A DNA stretch of 64,000 bases from Gibbula magus. Lineage: Eukaryota; Mollusca; Gastropoda; Trochida; Trochidae. Below, piece after piece: positions 1 to 11,400 of this stretch (its first letter is position 1; the number at the start of each line of letters is the position of its first letter). Below the pieces are notes generated by a model that was not told the origin of the DNA, did not search any database, and saw only the letters and a list, made by a program, of their open reading frames with translations. The DNA is taken from positions 37,953,187 through 38,017,186 of the forward strand of contig OW388305.1 in the NCBI GenBank assembly GCA_936450465.1. Reading direction: 5' to 3'. The translations under genes and the position numbers were made by a program.

Positions 1-16
1 AATTGAGTAAAAAAAA

Positions 17-125
17 CTCTTTCACTTACATCAAGGCAGCTAGTATCATAAGAGATAAAAGCCTGCAACATCATTGTGCAATGCATTGCAGTGAAGCCTG
101 ATGGAAACAGTTAACCATGGGTTTA
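17..125 (-). repeat. SINE fragment (CCTCA-tailed tRNA-SINE family)
   Basis: Diverged piece of the SINE seen whole at 43966-44270: it keeps the TTTCACTTA..GCTAGTAT..AAGCCTGCAACA blocks of the 3' body in reverse orientation, but has no tRNA head. Confidence 0.6.
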
Positions 126-207
126 AATTTTCGGAGTAAACAAAAGTACATATGCCAAAGGTGTAACTTTCTTCAATAGCAAAAGTGAAAAGGATCAAGT
201 TGACCTT

Positions 208-778
208 CATTCTCTTCCCACAGAGGTTACTCCCTTCAGATTCTGATCCTACCCTCTGTTGTTTTACGCTTGAAATCGGGGCGGAAAGCGAGTGTCCTGA
301 TTGGTTGCAATTGAATCTAGTTGTGCAATCAGCGACCCCGTTGTAAAAGTGACATTTGTCAATGACACGTCATACTGATAAAATAAACGTAAGACCAACG
401 TTTTCTTGTTTAATGTGTTTTCCACGAAATATGCTATTTGATTTTGTGAAAACTATTGATCATAAACTTCCTTATAAATAAAGAAGACAAAATCAGAGAC
501 AAATACCCAAAATAGTTCATTTACGTTATTTACACAGACATTCAAAGGCCATATGCTAATGAGCAAGACCATTCAGAGTAAAATTCCTAGATCTTTGAAG
601 TCACTTGGTCGAGGTGGCCACTGAAAGATCAGTTTTCATTGGTTAAGAAGCAGGGAGACGGTGTTGGATTCCGCTTTCCACCGCTAGGGGACTTTGCTTC
701 TGCTCTCAAATTCAAGCGAAACACAACAGAGGGTAGGATCAGAAATCTTAAGGGAGTAACCTCTGTGGGAAGAGAATG
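208..778. mobile_element. MULE-like element with 9 bp target duplication
   Basis: 571 bp. The ends are CATTCTCTTCCCACAGAGGT and its inverse, with TIRs of about 55 bp that also share the ACCCTCTGTTGT block. It is flanked by a perfect 9 bp duplication GTTGACCTT (199-207 and 779-787). No transposase is inside. A second, partial copy of the left half lies at about 24275-24610. Confidence 0.8.
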
Positions 779-1302
779 GTTGACCTTATGACAGTTCAAC
801 AACTCTACTCCTGTATGTCCAAAACAGTGAGGAGATTTGAAACAAAATATTGTTTTCAGAGTGTTTCATTGATAGGGGGTGGGAGGCTTCAAACACCCTG
901 AACACCCCAGGTCACAACTGCATTTAGAGATTTGATGACACTGGAACTGCTTTGAGAGAATTGCAAAACAATCCCTCGATCATTAAGGATATGATGTGAC
1001 ACTAAACTTTCTTGTGACACCCTGAAGTTACTGAGGACATGAATAACATTTAATGTACACAAAATGATCAAAAGTGACAACGTTTACACATGGTAATTAA
1101 TCAACCATTGAGATAATATTTGAAGACAAACCATGCATCTCATCTAGAGACTGAACCGAAACCATTGTTCATTGCCATTCAAATACATAATTGTCAGCAC
1201 TACATAACTGAAATACACACGTGTTCAAGTTAACAATATCCATAGAATTGTAAGATAAAGGTTATTCATCCAAAAGTTATTTCTATTACTACATTTTTAG
1301 CA

Positions 1303-1423
1303 CAGTGGCAGATCCGGGGGTGGGAGGAGAGTTGTTGAGGGGGGTCATCAAACATTTTTGCATGGGTGGGTATGGGGAATAAATTTTGGACCCCCCCTTT
1401 CAAAATTTCTGGATCCGCTACTG
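1303..1423. mobile_element. Short CAGTGGC..GCCACTG MITE
   Basis: About 120 bp bounded by CAGTGGCAGATCC and GGATCCGCTACTG, with a G-rich and C-rich middle. A sister copy lies at 49405-49526 and a relic end near 59740. hAT-like by its ends, but no clean 8 bp duplication is visible. Confidence 0.6.
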
Positions 1424-2373
1424 GTAGCAGATGTGTTCACAATGTCACACAGATAGTTATGACCAGACTCACGTTTACTTATCAAATTTTGCAAATGTTG
1501 ACTACGACTTTGAACATCATGGACAAGGACTAGTATCGGAGGTTCGATTGAATTGCTGGTTTAACAATCATTAGCAATCTAATGGATGAATCAATGTATG
1601 AAAGATGAAAAAACTTGCACGAACACTAAGTAGCTAATGAATAACGATCTATTGCACTGAAAGTTATGGAGAGTTAGACCTCGAACATATCCTGGTACTG
1701 GAAATACTGACATATAGATGGACGATTCATGATAATGCAAAATTGGGAGTTCTCTACGAAAAAATCTCAACAAATAAACGATTTACGATTGAGCATTTAC
1801 AAACTGAGCACAATGAAATGTACGCCACAATATTCTCGATTTCCATGAAATACTACAAAATAACAACTCAAACGTTGACTGCTCCAGACAGGCAGAAAGT
1901 TAACTAGAGCGTTCACCTCTAGATGGTTTTAAAATTCTACTCTACAGTATGAATGGGACATCAAACTCCAAAATAATACTCTAGGCCATAAATGTTCCAC
2001 CATGACGTGACATGATCGTATACAATAGGAGCTCCAAGCACATCAAGATTTGTGTGAGGCTAAAAGCCCTGAAAAAACTGATGAAGAAAAAATATCCAAA
2101 TTCGACAATTTCCATACTTTTCAGTATATTTCTGAACTGAAAAGCACTTTTTGCAAGAATTTTCTCTTTGGTGGGTTTTCATATTTCTATATTTTATCTC
2201 CAAATTTTTTTACCAAATCTCCTATGGATCTCAGTATCTCGTCTTCAGATTTCAATATGGCTTTTCTTGATCTCTCTTCGTCTGTGGATTTCTGTTGTTC
2301 TATTCCTCAATGTCTTTCGGACTGTTTTCTACAGATTCTCTAAAATATTTATAAATTTCTTGGTATCTTGATA

Positions 2374-2478
2374 TTACACACATCCACAGTGGAATTCCAT
2401 TTGCGAGTCCTTCACATCGTCATAGCGACAGCCAACACAGACGGTGTGGAACCAGAGGTCACAGTCGTCACACTGCAC
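2374..2478 (-). CDS. TCF19: TCF19 exon 8 (second half of the PHD finger, stop)
   Basis: 105 nt, residues 499-532 and TAA. It encodes VQCDDCDLWFHTVCVGC, then the final cysteines as HCGCV and a stop. The acceptor GTTTGTTGCAG is clear. The last zinc pair is Cys-x-Cys instead of the usual Cys-x-x-Cys and the protein ends one residue later: either divergence, a small deletion, or an unrecognised further exon. Confidence 0.9.
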   Translation of the reverse strand: MQCDDCDLWFHTVCVGCRYDDVKDSQMEFHCGCV

Positions 2479-5400
2479 CTGCAACAAACCATTCTTAAAC
2501 ATTTAGAATTTTAATGGAGTTGAGGTTATGTCAGGTGAGATGAGGTTACCAGTAAATGTGTTGAGGTTATGTTAGGTGAGATGAGGATAAATTTGTTGAG
2601 GTTATGTAAGATGAGATGAGGTTAAATATGTTGAGGTTAAGTCAGTTGAAGTTCGGCTAAGAGAGTTGAGATGAGATGAGATGAGGTTGAAACTTAAACG
2701 TGTTAAGGTTAAGTGAGGTGAGGTAAAGTCAGATGAGGTTAAGTCAGTTGAGATTAGGCTAAGGAAGTTGAGGTTAAATGTGGTGAGATGAGGTTAAATG
2801 TGTTGAGGTTATGTTAGGTGAGATGAGGTTATTAACCGTTAGATGTGTTGAGGTTATGTTAGGTGAGATGAGGTTAAATGTGTTCAGGTTATGTTAGGTG
2901 AGATGAGGTTAAATGTGTTCAGGTTATGTTAGGTGAGATGAGGTTAAATGTGTTGAGGTTATGTTAGGAGAGATGAGGTTAAATGTGTTGAGGTTATGTT
3001 AGATGAGATTAGGTTAAATGTGTTGAGGTTAAGTGAGGTGAGGAAAAGTCAGATGAGGTTAAGTCAGTTGAGGTTAGGCTATGGGATTTGAGGTGTAGTG
3101 AGGTGAGGCGAAGTTAGTGAGGTGAGGTGAGGTGAGGTCAAGTATGATGAGATGAGGTGATATGAAGTGGATTGAGGTGATGTGAGTTGAGTTGACACTA
3201 GGGGTGTGCAATATAACCGGTATATCGGTATATACCGGTTTTAGATTGTGCAATACAAATATTGCAATGTTTTCCATTTGGCAATATATCGCACATAATA
3301 ATTTTAAGTGAAATATATGCATATATCAAAACAATATCTTGTTCTAATGTAAAATAACAGGTTTTAAATACAAATAAATGCTGCTGATGTGCAAGAACAT
3401 GTGTTTGGCTGTGTTACAAGTGAAAGTTTCAATTTTGGAATCTACTGTATCAAATTTGCTTTTCATCTTTTGGAGAAATATCCTGTCATTTGAAAGTTCT
3501 GTAAGGTATTTCATCTTAAATATAATGTTAAAAAGCAATTATAAGTGTAAAACTTTAAAACAAAGTTCGTTCAATATATTGCAATATTATCGCAATACAG
3601 AGGCTATGTATTGCAATATATCGCAATATAAAATTTAGTGCAATATCCAACCTTAGTTGAAACTCCTTCAAAAGCATTTCACTTACTACCCGGGTACCAG
3701 ATACAACACTTATTGGCAGGGAGAAAGACAACTTCCAAACGCAAGGCTTAACTCTTGCCAGTCTCCGGACCATTACTGGCTGATTTAAGCCTTGCAGAAT
3801 TTCCCTCGCTTTGTTGTGTCAAGATAGTGGATCGCTGCACCTGAAATCCATAGTGGGCCCGGATTTCCAGGCACAGATCTATATCCTAAGGAAATACTGC
3901 AAGGCCTAAATCAGCCACTAATGGAGACTGGCAAGAGTTATGCCTTGCATTGGGAAGTTGGGAGAAAGACTGCAACATTATCATGGCATTGCATTGAGAG
4001 GAAACCTTTGTGTGACAACTTGAATGACTAGAATGATGCTACGATGGAATTTGTGAATGACTGATTGAGTAAATGTAATTGAATAAAACACAAACACTCA
4101 TGAATAAAACATCAGTTACTCAAGTCCATGAACTTGAATCAAAGACCTCAGGGAACTCAGAAAACATCACTAGCCACCCAGAGTAATCTTCTCCTGGTAC
4201 AGCGAGCTCCCACAGGTAGTGTGTGCCTGTACCCTGAGCTCCCAGAGGCTGTTTTGGGAAATTGTATATTATATGTAACTTTAAATGTATTTTAAGGTAT
4301 AATCAAAATTCCCCACATTAAATAGGGCATTCTTATATACCAAAATAATTTTAAAGGCACGGTAGCATGTTTTTTTGCATTTTTTGTTTTTCAAATTTAT
4401 TATTTATTATGAAAGCTTATTCAATATATTGCTACGTTTGAGGGTAAAAGAAATCATTACACGACCCAATAAGCCATATCCGCAGAAGACGGCTATCCTT
4501 ATTCGAAGAAAATTGTGCAACGTACAAAGCGGCATTGTTGTGGAACTGTTCAGCTTGAGGTTTGTAGATTTGTAGGTCTCGTGAGAATTTGAGAGTTCGG
4601 ACAGAAGATGGTTTACCATTTCATCATGGTGCCATATTTAAAGGTCTATCTGAGTGTTTAGTATCGCTGCATCAGACAGATCACTAGAACTGCCTTCGCA
4701 CGGCCATTTTAATGTGAACACATTAAAATGGTCGCTCGATTGGAAATAGACTCGCATGGTTTAACCGGACAATGTACATTCCTTAAATAACTCTTTTATT
4801 GATTAGAAGTATTATTTAGCCATTGGTAACACTTATTTATATTTTTGTGAGAGCACTTCATTTCAATAAGAAAATCGTGCTACAGCACCTTTAAAGCTCA
4901 ATTGAGTAAATGGGAAACTATAGGACTCGGTTTCATAAAGCCTTTATTATGGAAAATCAAATTTATCAAAAGGTCACTAATTTGTTTCCATAGCAACAGA
5001 ATTTTAAAAAAAATTCTCATGACTAGTTCTCATCAAAATTGGAAGTTGGGTCTTTTGAACTTTAGACATTTCAATTATTCAAAAGTTTTGAATTAATTTG
5101 ACAGATGCTTCATTTACAAGCCTTGATTTTGAAAAACTTACAACATATAACTTATTGAAAAGACATAAAATATATTACCATTTATTACTACTTACAGTTT
5201 GAAGATCATGCACATGTATATTAAGTTGTTCTGAAATTTGAAATGGAGTGGGGTGGGGTTGTGGGGGGTAGATGGTGTGAGTGAATGATTGAGTGATGTG
5301 ATATAATGTGGAGTGAGTGATTTGAGTGATGTGAGTGAGTGATGTGAGTGAGTGATGTGAGTGATGTGAGTGATGTGAGTGAGTGATGTGATATAATGTG

Positions 5401-8400
5401 GAGTGAGTGATTTGAGTGATGTGTTGTAATGTGGAGTGAGTGATGTGATGTGATGTGAGTGATTTGAGTGATGTGTTGTAATGTGGAGTGAGTGATGTGA
5501 TGTGATGTGGAGTGAGTGATATAATGTGGAGTGAGTGATTTGAGTGATGTGTTGTAATGTGGAGTGAGTGATGTGAGTGAGTGATGTGATATAATGTGGA
5601 GTGAGTGATTTGAGTGATGTGTTGTAATGTTGAGTGAGTGATGTGAATGAATGATGTGAGTGATGTGGAGTGAGTGATGTGATGTGATGTAATGTGGAGT
5701 GAGTGATGTGAATGAATGATGTGAGTGATGTGGAGTGAGTGATGTGAGGTGATGTAATGTGGAGTGAGTGATGTGAATGAATGATGTGAGTGATGTGGAG
5801 TGATGTAATGTGGAGTGAGTGATTTGAGTGATGTGAGTGAGTGATATAATAATGAAATATAAAGTGGAGACTCACCCACTGTACTCTGCGGTCGGAAGGG
5901 CGGCTACAGTCACAGGATGCACATGTGTCTACCTCATACCATTCCACACCGTCCTCCAACTTCTCATCATCTTTCGTCATGACCCTTAACCTCTTCTTTC
6001 CTGTTGGTCCAAATCTTTTCTCTGTAAAAGCGTTAAATCATTTACATCAACACAACAGTTTGGCTTAATGGCATAATGGTAAAGGCAGTAATGGAACAAA
6101 TGTAGGTCAGCCATTCATGTTGTCTATTGGAATAAAGGTTCAGAGCTACAGTAGCAACATGCTTCATCAGGATATTTTTATTCATAAGATTACTCCAAAT
6201 CCCCCAGGAGTGTGTAAGGCGCATTTGATTTGTAACACTTACGAACTTGTAACACATCGCTATTTCTTATAAAATCATGTATAATGTCAGCAAATGAAAT
6301 TGGTGAATTTGGTTTAAGAATATTTCACTTATATCAAGGCTGCTAGTAATATGGCAGGGAGAAATTCTGCAACACTACTGTGGCTACGCATGACAGTAAA
6401 ACCTGCAAGCATCGGACGGAACTAGCGAACCATGGATGGCACTGCACTGAATTTCAGAATAGCTTTGCACCAAACTGCCCCGCTTTGATGTGAAAGTTGC
6501 TGTTCACCCATTGGTCTTTTCACATGGTACCTACCAAATATATGCTTGATTTAAGTTATTTCACTGGGTGGTTATTTTAAGCATTACGAGTCAAAAGTGC
6601 TCACACGATCAGGGGATATGGAAAATATCCTCATGGATGCTACAATATCAAACCTGCTGTATGTTGCTAATGTTTCTATAAACCATGCATTACAGTGTAT
6701 TTTCAGAGTGTACATAATACAACAGACCATGTTTCCAGTTTCCAATTGATTTGGTTATACTGGATATTTATTACAAATTTATTCATACAAGTAGAGAAAT
6801 GCACAACACAAAATTGTAAGAGCAAGGATTCAATTAGATGTAATCTTGATTCATATTTCATAGTTTAAATTTCAAATGTCAGAAAAAGAAATTTCTTAAT
6901 TATTTAAGTTATGACTACATACTTTTTCTTTTCTTGTTGGAGCTGGGAGGTCCACTGGATGGTCTTATATCCGAGGATTTACCTGACGAAAGGAAGGACA
7001 AAATTAGGAGGATGATCATTGAAACATGCTGAAGAACATAAATATTGTACATTATTAAATGCAATGATTTAACATTGCTACAAATATAACAAGATTAAGA
7101 TTAAAAACATTTAGAAAGTAACTGTCACAAATAAGTTAAAGGCAATAGGACATTTTATAAATATTTTGGGATTAATATATTGTTTTTTTAAATGCTTGAA
7201 CAAAAATAATACATATACAGAATATTTTAATATCAACGATATTTAATTTGAAAAACCTTTAAAAGTTGCTGTTAAAATGTCTGGCTGGCCGGTGCCAATC
7301 CAGTTTTATCGTATATACACCTGATGTACATGATGGCCTTAACAAATGCAACTTGCAGAACTTATAAGGTTAACTACAGGGTTCGATCGGAGTAACCGCC
7401 ATCTTGATTTTTGTGCAAATGAGAAATGAGAAAAACGCTTTATGTTTTTATAAAGCTTATAAATAATAGATAGAATTGATAGAATAAAAAGTAACAAATA
7501 CTTTATCATTAGACTGATCTACAATGTCTTGTTGTTTGTAGCAAAGCTTTCAACACTCGTAGCGCCGATAAATGGCTTCACTTCTTACAGTTTTTCTTGT
7601 TTAATAACTGAGTGCTATTCTTTATCAAATTATCAAATATAGTCAAATATTTACATCAATATATATTTCAATTGGATTGTGCAATAATCATGTGTTAAAA
7701 GTTGAACATATATGCGTCAACAGGAACATGCTCTCGATTCAGTTTCTAGCAAAAATACCCCGATAGAACCCTCTCTTTAAAGAATAAACGATATGCATGG
7801 ATGAAGCAGTGCAGTGCCAAACAAGCAGCTGTAGAGAACTCAAGAAAACAGGTGAGGTGAGTTCGGCTTTAATGCCTCTTTCAAGAGTATTTCACTTATA
7901 TCACGACTGCTAGTCTTATTGCAGGGAGAATGTCTGCAAAGCCTTGGCAATGCATTGAGGTGAAACCTGCGAGCATCGGCTGGAACTAGAGAATCATGGG
8001 TGGTACTATGCTGAAATTCAGTGTAGCATTGCACCCAAACCTTACTGCGTGTAGAACAGTTCTCTACTGCAGACAAAGTTGCCGAGCCCCTGGTGGGATT
8101 CGCCTCAAAGAAATATAAGCGGATAAATCAGTCATTAGAAGTGTGATTAATGTAAAACAAAAATAAAATCCTGCTCCATCAAAATCGTGTTGTAAATTTT
8201 TTTGTAGAATTGCAATAAAAATACCGATGGAGCAAGATGGATGAACAAAGCTCAGGTGTTAATTTCAAGTGATGTTAACTGAATCTGCATTCAAAAATCA
8301 ACAAAAAACTATAATTAATCAACAATACTTCAAAAGAAAGGCAGACAGAAACGCAATGGATATCTGCATCACAAAGGAAAAAAAACAAACAAGGAAGTAC

Positions 8401-11400
8401 CGGCTGAACTGTCGTCTGTGTGGACTTCATTTAACAACATTTTCACCTGGTGATGAATTGCCTGAAGGTACCGCTCCCCTTCACAGGTGAGAAAATACAG
8501 TTCATTGTCTTGGACCCTAACTCTGTACCATATTGTCACTGATAAACATGTATCTCTGTACCATATTGTCCCTAATAAACTCTGTACCTCTGTACCAAAT
8601 TGCCCCTACTAAAGTCAGTACCTCTGCACCATATTGCCCCCAATAAACTTGGTACCTCTGCACCATATTGCCCCCAATAAACTCGGTACCTCTGCACCAT
8701 ATTGCCCCCAATAAACTCAGTACCTCTGCACCATATTGCCCCCAATAAACTCAGTACCTCTGCACCATATTGCCCCCAATAAACTCAGTACCTCTGCACC
8801 ATATTGCCCCCAATAAACTTGGTACCTCTGCACCATATTGCCCCTAATAAACTCAGTACCTCTGCACCATATTGCCCCTAATAAACTCAGTACCTCTGCA
8901 CCATATTGCCCCAAATAAACTCAGTACCTCTGCACCATATTGCCCCCAATAAACTCAGTACCTCTGCAACATATTGCCCCCAATAAACTTGGTACCTCTG
9001 CACCATATTGCCCCCAATAAACTCGGTACCTCTGCACCATATTGCCCCCAATAAACTTGGTACCTCTGCACCATATTGCCCCTAATAAACTCAGTACCTC
9101 TGCACCATATTGCCCCCAATAAACTCGGTACCTCTGCACCATATTGCCCCCAATAAACTCGGTACCTCTGCACCATATTGCCCCCAATAAACTTGGTACC
9201 TCTGCACCATATTGCCCCTAATAAACTCAGTACCTCTGCACCATATTGCCCCTAATAAACTCAGTACCTCTGCACCATATTGCCCCAAATAAACTCAGTA
9301 CCTCTGCACCATATTGCCCCCAATAAACTTGGTACCTCTGCACCATATTGCCCCTAATAAACTCAGTACCTCTGCACCATATTGCCCCTAATAAACTCAG
9401 TACCTCTGCACCATATTGCCCCAAATAAACTCAGTACCTCTGCACCATATTGCCCCCAATAAACTCAGTACCTCTGCAACATATTGCCCCCAATAAACTT
9501 GGTACCTCTGCACCATATTGCCCCCAATAAACTCGGTACCTCTGCACCATATTGCCCCCAATAAACTCGGTACCTCTGCACCATATTGCCCCCAATAAAC
9601 TCTGTACCTCTGCACCATATTGCCCCCAATAAACTCGGTACCTCTGCACCATATTGCCCCCAATAAACTCGGTACCTCTGCACCATATTGCCCCCAATAA
9701 ACTTGGTACCTCTGCACCATATTTCCCCCAATAAACTCTGTACCTCTGCACCATATTTCCCCCAATAAACTCTGTACCTCTGCACCATATTGCCCCCAAT
9801 AAACTTGGTACCTCTGCACCATATTTCCCCCAATAAACTCGGTACCTCTGCACCATATTGCCCCCAATAAACTTGGTACCTCTGCACCATATTTCCCCCA
9901 ATAAACTCAGTACCTCTGCACCATATTGCCCCCAATAAACTCTGTACCTCTGCACCATATTTCCCCCAATAAACTCTGTACCATATTGCCCCCAATAAAC
10001 TCTGTACCTCTGCACCATATTGCCCCCAATAAACTCTGTACCTCTGCACCATATTTCCCCCAATAAACTCTGTACCATATTGCCCCCAATAAACTCGGTA
10101 CCTCTGTACCATATTGCCCCCAATAAACTCAGTACCTCTGCACCATATTGCATAGTGTGATTAAAATTGACCTCATTCCGAAGAAAAAAATAGTGCATCT
10201 ACCAGGTTATGAACAGGTTCTGTATATTCCTCGCCACAAGGTCTGAGGACACCCTGTATAGGCGCGTGTTCCAAACCAGTTTAGCACAGATAAAGCCCAG
10301 TCAAATAGCTGACCAATCACATCATGGTTTTTAAATAGTCACCGTTTTGAAAGTAGTCGGAACTCGGAACAGACGAAAAGATAGCTGTTTGGAGTTATCT
10401 GCCCCTAGTTTTTTGCACTGAAAGCTTTTGTTGGAGGTCTTGTAATTGGTTAACTAAAGGCTGTTAACTGATTAGATGGTTCTGCATGGAAACTAGTTAG
10501 AATATTAGTTCGTATCCCGGTAGATGCACTATTTTGCAATTTTTATTCCCCGAATTTTTTTTATTTTTAATGATAAATCAGACTGAGACCCTAGCCTTCA
10601 TTATATAATATCAAACAGAGATCTGCCGAGTTAAGTGTCTTATTAGAGGAAATACAGTATATATATATATTTTGGGGCCTACAAATCTAGATTTCTTATT
10701 CAATAAATCAAGCTATCTGAATGTGCAACATTGAAATTGTAAGCAGGGGTTAAACAGTGAAGTTGAATGCTTAATGTTCATTCATTCATTTTTGTGTGAT
10801 TTTGGTTGAGTCAAAGGGAATATTTGGGAAGTCAGTGATCTTGAACTTTAAGATTTGTTAAAACCTCATAAGACCCAAAAATGAGAAAATTGACTAAATA
10901 AAATTTATTCTTATATTTTGAGAGCTTGTTTGGCTTCAAATTTCCCAGCAAGTCACAACTTGTGTCAGTTTCCATCACTGGCTAAATTAAGACTTGCTGT
11001 ATTTCTGTGCCAGCGTAGCAGTGCACACAATAAAATTAAGATGCAGCACTAACACAGAAAAGTCAACAAAATGCAGCAAGGATTTAATAAGCCAGTGATG
11101 GAGGCTGGCATGAGTTACGACCTTGAAATTGGACAAGTTGTGGTGAAACCATCCTCGATAATCCAGCGCTATTGTTCCGATAAATCTACACACAAGCGCT
11201 GGAAAACAGTAAGGGTATTTATCCCTAACCTAGTTACCTCCTCTTGGGTCCATGTCATCCAATCAGAAAAGAAACGCAGACACTATCTGCGTAAACAACT
11301 CGACCAATCAAAACGCATCACTACCGTTGTTTATAGAAACAAACATAGCGGTGGCCGACTCACTTGATTACGATAAAGTTTGTAACAAATTCAGCGTAGA

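Noticed and set aside
5175..5980. Minus-strand frames of 234 and 262 aa rich in HHSLHIT
   Set aside because: They are the GTGAGTGA minisatellite translated; only the part overlapping 5876-6021 is real coding sequence (TCF19 exon 7).
8512..10152. CRISPR array
   Set aside because: Units are head-to-tail with no unique spacers, and the DNA is eukaryotic.
8517..10198. Long minus-strand reading frames (up to 255 aa) repeating WGQYGAEV / RGTEFIGGNMVQ
   Set aside because: Pure product of the 34 bp tandem unit: all three frames are equivalent and open, there is no start context or splice structure, and the array lies inside a TCF19 intron.
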